Part shown: positions 34,674 through 44,712 of the stretch, piece by piece
Position numbering within the stretch: the stretch's first letter is position 1
How the letters are laid out: the number at the start of each line of letters is the position of its first letter
Assembly (NCBI RefSeq): GCF_030813915.1
Contig: NZ_JAUSUJ010000002.1
Span: forward strand, 124,001-188,000
DNA length: 64,000 nt
Direction of reading: 5' to 3'
Origin: Rhodoplanes tepidamans
Lineage (GTDB): Bacteria > Pseudomonadota > Alphaproteobacteria > Rhizobiales > Xanthobacteraceae
The notes under the pieces: model-generated
Seen by the model: the letters and a program-made list of their open reading frames with translations, nothing else
What the model was told of the DNA's origin: nothing
Databases searched by the model: none
Position numbers and translations under genes: made by a program

Positions 34674-35329
34674 CGTCCGCCTGTCCGTTCCCCGCCTCCG
34701 CCCGCCCGCACCGGCGCGCCGTCCTGCGGCTCGCCGCGCTCGGCGCCGGCGCCGGTGCGCTCCTGCTCGCCGGCTGCGCCGGCGATCGCGATCCGCCGGC
34801 GGGCGAGCCGAGTTTCTACCAGAACCTCGCCAAGGGCGGTCAGCTCGATCCGGCCGCCGCGGCCTCGATGATCTCGGGCTATCGCCGCAACAACGGGCTC
34901 GGCGCCGTGTCGCTCGACCCGACCCTGATGCGGCTCGCCGAGGAGCAGGCGCAGGCGATGGCGGCGAAGAACAAGCTCGACCACAATGTCGGGCGCGACT
35001 TCAAGACCCGGATCTCGACCTCGGGATTCGACGCCAGCATGGCGGTCGAGAACGTGTCGGCCGGCTATCACACGCTGGCCGAGGCGTTCTCGGGCTGGCG
35101 CGACTCGCCGCCCCACCGCGCCAACATGCTGGCCAAGGGCGCGACCCACATGGGCATCGGCGCCGTCTACGCCCCCGGCACCAAGTACAAGGTGTTCTGG
35201 GCCCTGATCATGGCGGCGCCCGACAAGCGCGCCGACGCGGGTCCGGGCCCGGCCGGAGGTCCGGCTGCGGCCGGTCCGGGCCAGCCGCACCGCTGGGGCA
35301 TGCCGATGCCGCAGCTGTCGATCCGCTGA
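34670..35329 (+). CDS. CAP (SCP/PR-1) domain lipoprotein
   Basis: This 219-residue protein has a twin-arginine-like signal (RRAVLRLAALGAGAGALLLAGC) ending in a lipobox LAGC with Cys near residue 36. It has a CAP domain with conserved LAEEQAQAMAAKNKLDHN, AVENVSAGYHTLAEAFSGWRDSPPHRANML and MGIGAVYAPG. The His and Glu residues of the CAP cavity are present. Bacterial CAP proteins are envelope proteins of largely unknown role. It overlaps the channel gene by 4 bases and shares its transcript. Confidence 0.88.
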   Translation: MTSACPFPASARPHRRAVLRLAALGAGAGALLLAGCAGDRDPPAGEPSFYQNLAKGGQLDPAAAASMISGYRRNNGLGAVSLDPTLMRLAEEQAQAMAAKNKLDHNVGRDFKTRISTSGFDASMAVENVSAGYHTLAEAFSGWRDSPPHRANMLAKGATHMGIGAVYAPGTKYKVFWALIMAAPDKRADAGPGPAGGPAAAGPGQPHRWGMPMPQLSIR

Positions 35330-35338
35330 GGGGGTTCT

Positions 35339-36472
35339 TCACCGTCCCCGCAGCCGGTCGCGGGCCTGCCTGGCTGTCGTGATCAGCCTGCGCCGCAGCG
35401 TCTCCAGCCGGCAGGCGAGAGCGAAGCCGGGGCCGGTCGACTGGCCGATCAGCCGGTCCGACAGGGCCCGCCGCCCGGGCCACAGGCGGTCGATCATCGG
35501 ATGGTTCTCGACCGCGCAGGAATCGACCACGTCGATGTCGGGTTCGCGCAGCAGCGCCGCCGAGAGGTCGAGCGTCAGCAGGACGCCGGGGGAGAACTTC
35601 GCCAGCGTCTCGTCGTAGGCGGTCTTCCAGAACCACGCCGCGCGGCCGCTGGTCAGCACGACGCCGGCGGCGATCGGCCGGCCGTCGAGCCGCAGCCGCG
35701 CCACCAGGGCGCCGGCGCCGGGCGTCTCGGCGAGCCCCGTCACCGCCTCGGTCATCATGGCCAGCTCGGCGGGCCGCGACGCGGCGGCCGTGCCGGCCCG
35801 CCCCTTCCAGCCCTGCGCCTCCAGGGCGAAGAAGTCGGCCAAGGCCTCGCGCGCCGCCGGGCCGCGGGCGAGATCGAAGGTCGGCGCGCCGCGCTCGGCG
35901 AGGCGGCGGCGCTGGCGGGCGTGCTCCTTGGCACGGGGATCGAGGATCGCGGGCGGCGCGTCCGGCCCGGACGGCGACCTCAGCTCGGCCCGCGCATGGA
36001 CGCCGAACGCCGCCTGGCGGCCGCCGCGCCGGGCGATCGCCGCGTCGAGCGCGGCGGCGACCGGGCCGTCGGCCGGACAGCAGGGAAGCAGCAGCGGCAC
36101 GCCGGGATGTGCCCGGGCCAGGTGGTCGACCGCCGCGCCGACGACGCCGGCCGGGTCGCCCGGATCGAGCAGCGGGGTGCCGAGCGGCGCGAACGGATGC
36201 GTCCAGCCGACCATCAGAGGAAGCGGCACGCCCCAGCGGGTCCGCGACAGCCGCATCGGGAACAGGCCGACGAGGCGGTCTTCGGCGTCGCGTATCACGA
36301 TGGCGCCCACCCCGCGGCCGTGGAGCGGCGTGGCCGCGAGAGCGAAGGCGGGTGCATAGAAGACGTTCGGAACGATGGCGCCGGCGGCCAGCGCCGCCCA
36401 TGCATCGCGGCGCGCCGCGAGATCGGCGAGCGGCACCCATGCGGTCCGGTACGGGCTGCCGTCCGGTCCCAT
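35339..36472 (-). CDS. GNAT/FemAB-like acyltransferase linked to polysaccharide export
   Basis: This 377-residue protein has the tandem GNAT fold of the CelD/BcsL group: LRSPSG...KEHARQRRRLAERGAPTFDLARG, FFALEAQGWKGRAGTA, then LDGRPIAAGVVLTSGRAAWFWKTAYDETLAKFSPGVLLTLDLSAALL. Proteins of this kind acylate or aminoacylate envelope glycans. It follows the flippase gene by 2 bases (TGACCATG), so it probably decorates the polysaccharide or lipid-linked sugar that the flippase moves. It ends 10 bases from the convergent CAP gene. Confidence 0.8.
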   Translation of the reverse strand: MGPDGSPYRTAWVPLADLAARRDAWAALAAGAIVPNVFYAPAFALAATPLHGRGVGAIVIRDAEDRLVGLFPMRLSRTRWGVPLPLMVGWTHPFAPLGTPLLDPGDPAGVVGAAVDHLARAHPGVPLLLPCCPADGPVAAALDAAIARRGGRQAAFGVHARAELRSPSGPDAPPAILDPRAKEHARQRRRLAERGAPTFDLARGPAAREALADFFALEAQGWKGRAGTAAASRPAELAMMTEAVTGLAETPGAGALVARLRLDGRPIAAGVVLTSGRAAWFWKTAYDETLAKFSPGVLLTLDLSAALLREPDIDVVDSCAVENHPMIDRLWPGRRALSDRLIGQSTGPGFALACRLETLRRRLITTARQARDRLRGR

Positions 36473-36474
36473 GG

Positions 36475-37863
36475 TCAGCCGCGCCGCCGCGGGCGCCAGA
36501 CGAAGGCGTGCAGGCCGAGGCGCCACTTCACCACCGTGAACAGCAGGACCGACTCGACCATCACGGCGGTCGCGGTCGCCCAGGCGGCGCCGAGAATGCC
36601 GAGCCGCGGGATGAGGATCACGCACAGCGTGACGTTGACGACGAGTGCGGCCGCGTAGACGGCGGCGCACAGCGGCTGCTGCCCGGTCATGTTGAGGAGC
36701 CGCTCCGCCGGGCCGACGGCGCTGCGGGCCACGAGCCCGGTCACGATGATCCAGATCAGCGGATAGCCGGCGTCGAAGCCGGGACCGAACAGCATCAGGA
36801 TCGGCTTGCCGAGCGCCACCAGCACGGCCCCGAAGGCGAGCGTCGGCCAGAACGTCCAGCGCACCGCGTCGCCGATGAAGCTCTCCAGCTTCTCGCGCTC
36901 GCCGGCGACGTGATAGGCGCTGAAGCGGTGCGCCACCGCGGCGCCCACCGCGAACGACACGAAATGGACGAGCGACAGCGTCTTGCTGGCGGCGTAGTAG
37001 ACGGCGATCTCCTGCGGGCCGACATAGAGCTGCAGCATCAACATGTCGACGTAGAACAGGATCAGGAAGAAGCTGTCGGCCAGGAAGATCGGCAGCGCGG
37101 TCCTCAGCCAGACGCCGATCTCGTAGCGGCGCGGCCCGGACGGTACCGCACGGCGCAGCCGCCGGTTCATCACCGCGGCCTGCACCAGGGTCACCAGCCA
37201 CATGGCCGCGCAGGCGGTGGCGAGCGCCGCCACCGCGTCCATCGGGCCGCCGGAGGCGTACAGCCCCCCCATGACGGCGAGGATCAGCACCGGCTGCAGG
37301 ATGTAGACCGGCACCAGCGCGAGGTCGATCCAGTCGAACGAGCGGGCGATGCCGTCCTGGGCGGAGCCGAGCGTGAACACCGGCAGGATCAGGGCGGCGA
37401 TCAGGAACGGCACGACGTGGTCGGCCGGCACCCGGCCGGCGAGCAGCCAGACGCCGCCGGCGAGCAGGCCGCCGATCACGGTGCCGAAGGCGAGGCAGAG
37501 CCAGCGGCTGCCGCGCAGGAAGCCGCGCAGGCCGGCGCCGTCCTCGCGCATGCGGTATTGCGGGATGAAGCGCTGGGCCGAATAGGCGATGCCGAGCGGG
37601 CCGATCGGCCCGAGCACGCTGACCCAGGCCCACACGGCGACATAGATGCCGAACTCGTAGCGGCCCATCCAGCGGGCCAGCAGGATCTGGGTGACGAACA
37701 CGATGCCGGCGCTGGCGACGCGGATCAGGAACGCCGCGCCGGCCGAGCGCTGCGCCACCGAGCGGTCGCTGTCGTCGTTCCGCCACGCCATCAGCCGCGC
37801 GACGAGGCGCGCGGGGAGCCGGGCGACGGACGAGCCGCGGTGGTCGGTCTCGTTCGACGCCAC
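36475..37863 (-). CDS. oligosaccharide/lipid flippase (Wzx-like, MOP superfamily)
   Basis: This 462-residue protein has about 12-14 transmembrane helices and the Wzx/MviN-like start (SAGAAFLIRVASAGIVFVTQILLARWMGRYEFGIYVAVWAWVSVLGPIGPLGI). A second half resembles it (RTALPIFLADSFFLILFYVDMLMLQLYVGPQEIAVYYAASKTLSL). It would translocate lipid-linked glycans across the inner membrane. It is in an operon with the GNAT gene. No glycosyltransferases for its substrate lie nearby. The 294 bases upstream (37864-38157) show no gene. Confidence 0.85.
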   Translation of the reverse strand: MASNETDHRGSSVARLPARLVARLMAWRNDDSDRSVAQRSAGAAFLIRVASAGIVFVTQILLARWMGRYEFGIYVAVWAWVSVLGPIGPLGIAYSAQRFIPQYRMREDGAGLRGFLRGSRWLCLAFGTVIGGLLAGGVWLLAGRVPADHVVPFLIAALILPVFTLGSAQDGIARSFDWIDLALVPVYILQPVLILAVMGGLYASGGPMDAVAALATACAAMWLVTLVQAAVMNRRLRRAVPSGPRRYEIGVWLRTALPIFLADSFFLILFYVDMLMLQLYVGPQEIAVYYAASKTLSLVHFVSFAVGAAVAHRFSAYHVAGEREKLESFIGDAVRWTFWPTLAFGAVLVALGKPILMLFGPGFDAGYPLIWIIVTGLVARSAVGPAERLLNMTGQQPLCAAVYAAALVVNVTLCVILIPRLGILGAAWATATAVMVESVLLFTVVKWRLGLHAFVWRPRRRG

Positions 37864-38157
37864 GCCTTCCCTCCGCCGCCGCGATTGCCGGGCGGCCAGC
37901 CTAGCCCGCCGCCGTTAACGTTCGGTTGGCCGTCCGGGCCCGCGCCGGCCCGGCCGTGCGCGGATGGTGCGCACCGGCCGGCATCCGCGCAAGCGCGTCG
38001 GGTCGAAATGCCGCGCCGCGCGCCGCGCCGGCGATTCTTCCTCCTCTGCCGTCGCGGAGCGCGGCCGGCCGGGCGTGCCGACATGTCGTCGCGGCGCCGC
38101 TGCGCTCCGGCGTGACCTCGCGATCCACGGAACCCGGGTGTCGATGGGTGACGCGGC

Positions 38158-38574
38158 CTAGTTGTTCAGCGCGCCCTCGCGGATCCAGCGCCGGATCGCG
38201 TCGCGGTCGCAGGTCGAGAGCTTCTTCATGCCGTGCGGCATGCGGATCTCGGGCTTCACCCGCCAGTCGAGCAGCGCCATCAGGCTCGACGCTTCGGGAT
38301 CGCCGGCCACCACCATGGGGCCGAACTTGGTGCCCTTCATCACGCCGGCATGAGTGCGCAGGTCGAGGCCCGAGGTGTCGAAGCCGGCGCCGCCCGGCTG
38401 GTGGCAGTCGACGCAGCGCCCCTTCAGGATCGGGACGATGTCCTCCTGGAAGCTGATCGTCGGGGTGCGCTGCTTCTGCTTCGATTTCGCGCCCTGGGCG
38501 ACGGCGTCGAACGACAGCGTCCCGGCCGCCAGCACGGCGACGACGACGGTGAGGCCCCGCAGCCATCTCGTCAT
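38158..38574 (-). CDS. exported monoheme c-type cytochrome
   Basis: This 138-residue protein has a signal peptide (LRGLTVVVAVLAAGTLSFDAVAQG, cleavage near residue 27) and one heme c motif, C54-V-D-C57-H58. The following DTSGLDLRTHAGVMKGTKFGPMVVAGDPEASSLM resembles planctomycete-type cytochrome (PSCyt1) domains, with RMPHGMKKL offering distal Met ligands. It is a periplasmic electron-transfer protein of unknown partner. The gene is divergent from the membrane-protein gene at 38899. Confidence 0.85.
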   Translation of the reverse strand: MTRWLRGLTVVVAVLAAGTLSFDAVAQGAKSKQKQRTPTISFQEDIVPILKGRCVDCHQPGGAGFDTSGLDLRTHAGVMKGTKFGPMVVAGDPEASSLMALLDWRVKPEIRMPHGMKKLSTCDRDAIRRWIREGALNN

Positions 38575-38898
38575 GTTCCTCTCCTCATGTCCAACGTTGT
38601 GGAACGCCAGCGCTGTCGGTCGAGGATCCGGACGGGCGGGGGCTCGGTCGTACCGGACACAGCGGAGGCGACCCCCGCAGGAGGAATGCTAGAACTAGAA
38701 AAAACAAAAACAATCAGGGAGAGCGCGAAGCCCGTCCTGCGCTCGGCGGCGCGTTGGCCGGCTCCGCCGGGCCACGCCGGGGCGCGGCCTTATGGCCCAT
38801 GCCGGCGCGTGCAGGGACGCGTGCATGTGAGTTGCCTTCGCTCCAGCCGTGTGGTGCGCTGGCCGCGGACACCCGAGTCGAGACAGCGGGAGCGCAGC
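38575..38898. other. gene-free divergent region
   Basis: This 324-base intergenic stretch lies between the cytochrome gene (minus) and a membrane-protein gene (plus). It contains an A-rich tract at about 38688-38717 (gctagaactagaaaaaacaa), unusual in this GC-rich DNA, which may mark a promoter. No hairpin or recognised operator is evident. Confidence 0.4.
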
Positions 38899-39393
38899 AT
38901 GAGGTACTGGATCGGCGTCGTCTTCTTCGCTGCGGCCGCGGGCTTCGTGATCGCCGGGCTCGCCCACAAGCGCAGGGTCCTGGCGGCCCGCGCGGCCGCC
39001 GCGGCACGCGGCATCCTGCCGGCCGAGCCGGGCCTGCGCTCGGTCGCCGCCTTCGGCGAGATCATGCGGCCCGTCATCCTGTTCTTCCTCGCCTATGCGG
39101 CGGTGAAGACCTTGGTGCTTTTCGTCATGCTGGGCGGCGAGGAGCAGCTCTCGTATTTCGACCTCGCCGGCGTGCTGGCCGTGCTGGCCGGCTACGGGGC
39201 GTTCATGAGCTGGCGCATCGGCTACCGCACGAGCGATCTCGCCATCGCCGAAAGCGCCGCCGCCGCGGCAGCGGACACGGCACCGCCGCGCGAAGGCGCC
39301 GATGCGACGGCGCTGCCGGCATTCGTCGGGGCGCCCGCCAACGACAGCACGCCGCCCGACGGCGGTCTGGCGCCGATACGCGGCGCCCGCTGA
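38899..39393 (+). CDS. integral membrane protein of unknown function
   Basis: This 164-residue protein has three hydrophobic segments: an N-terminal WIGVVFFAAAAGFVIAGLA, IMRPVILFFLAYAAVKTLVLFVML and FDLAGVLAVLAGYGAFMSWRI. An Ala/Pro-rich hydrophilic tail of about 55 residues follows. The ATG at 38899 follows GGGAG. It is followed by two even smaller membrane-protein genes and probably forms one transcript with them. The family is not recognised. Confidence 0.7.
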   Translation: MRYWIGVVFFAAAAGFVIAGLAHKRRVLAARAAAAARGILPAEPGLRSVAAFGEIMRPVILFFLAYAAVKTLVLFVMLGGEEQLSYFDLAGVLAVLAGYGAFMSWRIGYRTSDLAIAESAAAAAADTAPPREGADATALPAFVGAPANDSTPPDGGLAPIRGAR

Positions 39394-39423
39394 GACGCCG
39401 GACGGAACGGAAGCGAGGCGGTC

Positions 39424-39573
39424 ATGGATGGCGACGGCGGGTCCGGCACGCTGGTGCTGATCGAGCTCGTGCTGGTGCTCGGTGTGGTGTTCTGGTTCGC
39501 GATTCGCGAGCTGCGCGGGGTGAAGCGGGACAGGCCGAAGCCCGAGGCCTCCGACCCGGCGCGCCGGGGCTGA
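39424..39573 (+). CDS. 49-residue single-span membrane protein
   Basis: MDGDGGSG is followed by a transmembrane helix (TLVLIELVLVLGVVFWFAI) and a positively charged C-terminus (RELRGVKRDRPK), an N-out/C-in arrangement. ATG at 39424 is preceded by GAGG about 7 bases upstream. The layout matches the next small gene (a helix then a basic LRRDR-like stretch), suggesting a related pair. The function is unknown. Confidence 0.6.
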   Translation: MDGDGGSGTLVLIELVLVLGVVFWFAIRELRGVKRDRPKPEASDPARRG

Positions 39574-39830
39574 GCCGCCGGCCCGATGGACTGGCCGCTC
39601 GTCGCCATCGAGGTGCTGTTCACCGGGACCGCGGTGGCGCTCGGCGTCTGGCAGCTCGTCGCGCTCCGCCGCGACCGGTCGAACCCCGGACAGCGGAGCG
39701 GCCGGCCCTCGGGCGAGGACCGGCCGGCGTCGGGGGTATCGTCGTCGAGAATGTCCTCACCGGAGAGGGCGCCGTCGGAGCCGCGCCGAACCGGCGCGGC
39801 CGGCGACGGCGGCCGGTCGGCGCCCGCCGG

Positions 39831-40820
<990 letters not shown>

Positions 40821-41088
40821 GGCATGTCTCCACTGAAGCGTTCGACCTGGACAATTCGACGGGCTCGCGGGCCCGGCAGGCGGGCCGGGCCGGCGGTTTC
40901 GTCCGCCTGCTTAGAAGATCCATTCTCTCTGGACAACTCACGGCGCGAAAAACGAAAAAACCTGCTCCGCCGGGCCGCCCGGAGGGCATTTCGGTCTCGC
41001 GGAGGGATCGTCCGCAGAGGATCTTCCCGGTGCCGTCAACGCGCCGACCCGGTCCTGCGATCCGTCGGCCGCGCGGATGGCGGCCGGA

Positions 41089-42510
41089 CTACTCGACGAC
41101 GATCTTGATCCTGTCGCCCGGCCGGACCGTGTCGGTCGGGCCGAGCCCGTTGAGGACCCGGAAGCGCTCGACCTGACGGTCGATCAGCGCCATCCGGCCG
41201 GCGAGCTTCTCCACCGTGTCGCCCGGCCGCACCGTGACGACGCGCAGCCGCAGCGGCTTGGCGTTCCTCGCCTCGGCGAGCGACAGCCGGCGGATCGAGC
41301 CGGCCGACTCGCGGAAGCCGCGGTCGATCTCGGCGTTGCGCGACCGGGTCGCGAAGACGAAGCGGTAGACCTCGGCGCCGTTCTTCACCAGCACGATCCG
41401 GAACCACCACGGATCGCCCTTGGCGGTCGCCGTCACGGCCGGAAATCCGCCGGCCGTCGTCTCCTCCACCGAGCCGGGCTCGATGTTCTCGATCCAGCCG
41501 GCGTTGAGATAGGCGGTGAGGCTCTGGTCCGCGGGCGGCCGCACGATGTCGAGCCGCAGCGCCTGGTCGCCGCCGTCGCGGCTGCCGATCACCGCCTGGG
41601 CCGTGTTCTCGAGCGTGTAGCCCTCCGGCGCCGTGAAGGTGAAGCCGAGCTTGGGATGCAGGAACCGGCGGCCGCGCACGAAGCCCTCGACCGGGTCCTC
41701 GCCGTAGACGAGCCCGTCGACGGCGGCCAGGAAGGCGGCGCGGTCGCGCTCGCCGGGATTGTGCTGGCGGGCGTTGGCGAGCGCGTTCTCGATGCGCTCC
41801 GGCGTCGCCGGATGCGACGACAGGAAGTCGAGCGAGCGCGGATCGGTGCCGCTCGCCGAGCGCAGCGCCGAGAACCGGCCCATGGCGGTGAGGATGCGGG
41901 GCGCGCCGTGCGGGTCGTAGCCGGAGCGCGACGCGATCCCCACCCCGATGCCGTCCGCCTCGAACTCCTGGGCGCGCGAGAAGCTCGCCAGCGCGAGCTT
42001 GGTCTTGGCCAGCGCCAGCGCGCCGGTGGTGTCGGTCGGGTCGGCCGCGGCGGCGCTCGCCATGGCGACGCGGCGGGCCTGGTCCTCGCGGATGGCCGCG
42101 TGGCGGGCCAGCACGTGCGCCATCTCGTGCGCCAGCACGGCGGCGAGCTCGGCCGAATCGTTGGCGAGGCCGATCAGGCCGCGGGTGACGTAGAGGTCGC
42201 CGGTCGGCAGCGCGAAGGCGTTGATCGACGGCGAGTTGAGGATCGTCACCCGGTAGCGGAGATCGGGCCGCTCGGAGGCGGCGACCAGCTTCTCAACCAT
42301 GCCGGCGATCATCGCCTCCAGCCGGGCGTCGTGATAGGCGCCGCCATAGGAGGCGAGGATGCGCCGGTGCTCGCGCTGCGCCGGGGTGAGCGGCGCGGCG
42401 GTCTCGCGCCGCGGCGCCGCGACGCTGCCGGTCTGGTCGTCGAGCGTCGCGACCCAGGAGGAGCAGCCGGGCAGCGCCAGCGCGAACAGCAGCACGGCGG
42501 CGAGACGCAC
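41089..42510 (-). CDS. M48 family metalloprotease lipoprotein with LysM domain
   Basis: This protein of about 473 residues starts at GTG 42510 (MRLAAVLLFALALPGC) with AGGA 7 bases upstream. The lipobox LPGC places lipidated Cys at residue 16. The M48 zinc motif HEMAH is at 128-132, with the third ligand Glu in FEADGIGV. A middle domain (GFTFTAPEGYTLENTAQAVIG) precedes a C-terminal LysM (RVVTVRPGDTVEKLAGRM...NGLGPTDTVRPGDRIKIVV) that binds peptidoglycan. This is a BepA/YfgC-like envelope quality-control protease with an added wall anchor. A perfect 18-bp palindrome lies 67 bases upstream. Confidence 0.9.
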   Translation of the reverse strand: MRLAAVLLFALALPGCSSWVATLDDQTGSVAAPRRETAAPLTPAQREHRRILASYGGAYHDARLEAMIAGMVEKLVAASERPDLRYRVTILNSPSINAFALPTGDLYVTRGLIGLANDSAELAAVLAHEMAHVLARHAAIREDQARRVAMASAAAADPTDTTGALALAKTKLALASFSRAQEFEADGIGVGIASRSGYDPHGAPRILTAMGRFSALRSASGTDPRSLDFLSSHPATPERIENALANARQHNPGERDRAAFLAAVDGLVYGEDPVEGFVRGRRFLHPKLGFTFTAPEGYTLENTAQAVIGSRDGGDQALRLDIVRPPADQSLTAYLNAGWIENIEPGSVEETTAGGFPAVTATAKGDPWWFRIVLVKNGAEVYRFVFATRSRNAEIDRGFRESAGSIRRLSLAEARNAKPLRLRVVTVRPGDTVEKLAGRMALIDRQVERFRVLNGLGPTDTVRPGDRIKIVVE

Positions 42511-42576
42511 CCTGGCGTCCTGCCACCGAAGCCGCTTCCCGTCGCGCCCCTCGACCGCTCCCACCGTCCCGTCCCT

Positions 42577-42594
42577 GTGGCACGGCCGTGCCAC
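42577..42594. promoter_or_regulatory. perfect 18-bp palindrome upstream of the M48 protease gene
   Basis: GTGGCACGG/CCGTGCCAC is fully symmetric and lies 67 bases before the GTG start, in the spacer after the nuclease-like gene. Fourteen bases of it recur at 266-279 upstream of the TSUP gene. It could be an operator or a small terminator for the upstream gene. Confidence 0.4.
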
Positions 42595-42683
42595 GCTCGT
42601 CGGTCCCCGGCGCGCGCTGCCGCGCCCGTCGCAGGACCATGCGGCGATGCCGCGTCCGTCGTCGACACGCGGCGCTGCCGCGC

Positions 42684-43589
42684 TCAGCGGGTCTCGTCCG
42701 GCCGTCCCCCGACCGTGAGCTGCTCGGCCCGCAGGATCTCGATCCGCGGCCCACCCCGCTGCTCGACCACTCCCCTCACCTCGATCCGGCGGCCGGCGAG
42801 CCGCCCGGGATCGAGCCCGGCCGCGGCGAGCGCCCGCTCGATCCTCTTGGGGATCGTGGCGGCGAACGCCTCGGACCAGCGGCGGCCGAAGTTCACGTAG
42901 ATGGTGGCGCCGCTCTCGCGCACCGAATCGACGCGGCCGGCCACCACGGCGAACTCTCCGCGCCGCTTCAGGATCTCGGCCGGCCGCTCGGCCGCGAGCA
43001 CAGCATAGACGGGGTCCGACCACAGGCCAAGAAGGGCGGCGCGGGCGGCCCGCTCGGCCGCCCGCAGGGCGGGCATGCAGGCCTGGTCCTCGACCCGGGC
43101 CGCCACCCGGGCGTGTCCCTGCGCCAGCAGGACGAGCTGGAGCGAGCGGGCGCCCTCCTCGACGCTCGCCCAGGCGGCGAGGCGGCCCCAGCGGTCGGGC
43201 AGGGGCACGCCCTGCCGCAGGTCGACCTCGCGTCCGGCGACCAGCGCGGCGAGCGCGTCGCGGGACGCCGCCCCGGCGGCCGAGGCGGCCGGCGCCACCT
43301 CGATCCCGGCCAGCACGGCCTCGCGGCCGTCGGCGAGCCGCAGCGTCCGGCCGTCCGGCACCGCGGCGACCAGAGCGGTCGCGACGGTGCGGAGCGGGCA
43401 GGACAGGGCGGCGGGTGCGGGCGGCCCGGGCGCAGCGGTGGCGGAGCGTGCGATGGAGGCCCCGGGCGGTGGCGTCCCGCCGGCCGGCTGTGCCGCCGCG
43501 GGGCCGGGCGATCCGGGCAGGGCCGTCACGGCGAGCAGCGCGGCCGTCAGGACGGCGCGCCGTCGGGAGCGGGACCGGAGAGGTGCCAT
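42684..43589 (-). CDS. staphylococcal nuclease-like exported protein, probably inactive
   Basis: This protein of about 301 residues has a twin-arginine-like or Sec signal (RSRSRRRAVLTAALLAVTALPGSPGPAAAQ) and an SNase-like OB fold (DGRTLRLADGREAVLAGIEVAP, then PDRWGRLAAW, then QGHARVAA...ACMPALRAAERAARAALLGLW). The GxYGR-type Arg is present (DRWGR). The catalytic Arg35, Asp40 and Glu43 positions of nuclease read Val/Leu, Glu and Ala, so it is probably non-catalytic. A C-terminal part (about 205-290) is unrelated to the nuclease and may bind a ligand. The M48 protease gene follows on the same strand. Confidence 0.75.
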   Translation of the reverse strand: MAPLRSRSRRRAVLTAALLAVTALPGSPGPAAAQPAGGTPPPGASIARSATAAPGPPAPAALSCPLRTVATALVAAVPDGRTLRLADGREAVLAGIEVAPAASAAGAASRDALAALVAGREVDLRQGVPLPDRWGRLAAWASVEEGARSLQLVLLAQGHARVAARVEDQACMPALRAAERAARAALLGLWSDPVYAVLAAERPAEILKRRGEFAVVAGRVDSVRESGATIYVNFGRRWSEAFAATIPKRIERALAAAGLDPGRLAGRRIEVRGVVEQRGGPRIEILRAEQLTVGGRPDETR

Positions 43590-43691
43590 GGCCGCAGCGG
43601 GAGCGGACGGCGGCACCGGACGGGCATCGCCGGTCTGCCGCCCCGCCGACAGGATGCACGTCGCCGAGGATTATGCTAGTCGGGTCCCGTC

Positions 43692-43768
43692 GGTCCCGTA
43701 GCTCAGCCGGATAGAGCAGCGGTTTCCTAAACCGAAGGTCACAGGTTCGAGTCCTGTCGGGACCGCCA
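43692..43768 (+). tRNA. tRNA-Arg (anticodon CCT)
   Basis: This 77-nt cloverleaf has acceptor ggtcccg/cgggacc, D arm gctc/gagc, anticodon loop ttCCTaa, T arm with ggttcgagtcc, discriminator G and encoded CCA. It decodes AGG. A TATGCT hexamer at 43672-43677 may be its -10 box. Confidence 0.95.
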
Positions 43769-43870
43769 TTCCTCTAAAATTTCGGCGTGGGACACGAAGT
43801 CCGGGCGGCGCAGACGCCGGGGCCGGGGGGCGGCGGCATCCAGCATGCCGGCCCGCGCCGTTCGATTCGG

Positions 43871-44620
43871 TCACGAGTCGCCGAGGCGGCGGTCGCAGAT
43901 GCGGGCGCCGATCGCGATCGCCTGCATCCGGTTTCCGAGGTCGAGCCGGCGGAGAATCGCGGAGACGTGGAGCTTGACCGTGTTCATCGAGATGCCGAGC
44001 TCGGCGGCGATCTCGGCATTGGACCGTCCGATCCCCATGAGGCGGAGAATCTCGCGCTGACGCGGGGTCAGGAACCGCAGGATCGCCGTGTGGGCGTCGT
44101 CGACCGCGGTGCCGTCCGCGACACCGGACGAGACGCGGTCCTCCGCCACGGCCGGACGGGACGAGATGGCGGTCCGGATCGTCTGCTCGATGGTCCGGAC
44201 GATCAGGTCCATCACGAACCGCGGCTCCGGGATGCTCGCCGTCGCCGATTCGGCGCCGATCGGATCGATCGGGAGCAGGCCCGCCATGCTCAGCCGGAGC
44301 AGGGTCAGCGGGTGGGGGGGCTCCGCTCCGCGGGGCATCGCGACGAGCAGGGTCCGGCCCTCCGAGGTCCGATCCTCCGCCAGGCAGGTGAACAGCTTGC
44401 ATCGACCGGCGATCACCTCGTGGAAGTGCCGCGCCTGGTCGATCCAGACGGTCCGCAGGAACTCGGAGTCGCGGTCGATCGCCGGATCGCCGCGATCGCG
44501 CGGGCGGTCCATCGATCGCCACGCCGCGTTCTGGTCGCGCAGCGTCCCGTCGGGCATCACCACGGCGATGCCGACGATCAGCGTTTCTGGAGTCCACCGG
44601 ACTCGCGCGACCCCACCCAT
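43871..44620 (-). CDS. LuxR-type transcriptional regulator
   Basis: This 249-residue protein has a C-terminal LuxR/GerE helix-turn-helix (LTPRQREILRLMGIGRSNAEIAAELGISMNTVKLHVSAILRRL, about 189-231). The N-terminal region begins VGIAVVMPDGTLRDQNAAW, which resembles a degenerate PAS core; there is no receiver domain. It may sense a small ligand or partner. The ATG at 44620 follows a GGAG. It is the last gene of the bacteriophytochrome block, on the same strand but 171 bases on, with a strong palindrome between. Confidence 0.82.
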   Translation of the reverse strand: MGGVARVRWTPETLIVGIAVVMPDGTLRDQNAAWRSMDRPRDRGDPAIDRDSEFLRTVWIDQARHFHEVIAGRCKLFTCLAEDRTSEGRTLLVAMPRGAEPPHPLTLLRLSMAGLLPIDPIGAESATASIPEPRFVMDLIVRTIEQTIRTAISSRPAVAEDRVSSGVADGTAVDDAHTAILRFLTPRQREILRLMGIGRSNAEIAAELGISMNTVKLHVSAILRRLDLGNRMQAIAIGARICDRRLGDS

Positions 44621-44712
44621 GTCCTGCTCCGGGAGACGCCGGAGCGGGTACCGGAACGCGAGACCGGCACCTGCATCCGCGTGTCGGACGACCATAGGGA
44701 CACGGGGCAGAC

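Noticed and set aside
38690-39393. Earlier ATG near 38690 (after an aggagga) as the start of the membrane protein.
   Set aside because: The purine stretch abuts the ATG with almost no spacing, the added 70 residues are Arg/Pro-rich, and the start at 38899 has a proper site and begins at the first helix.
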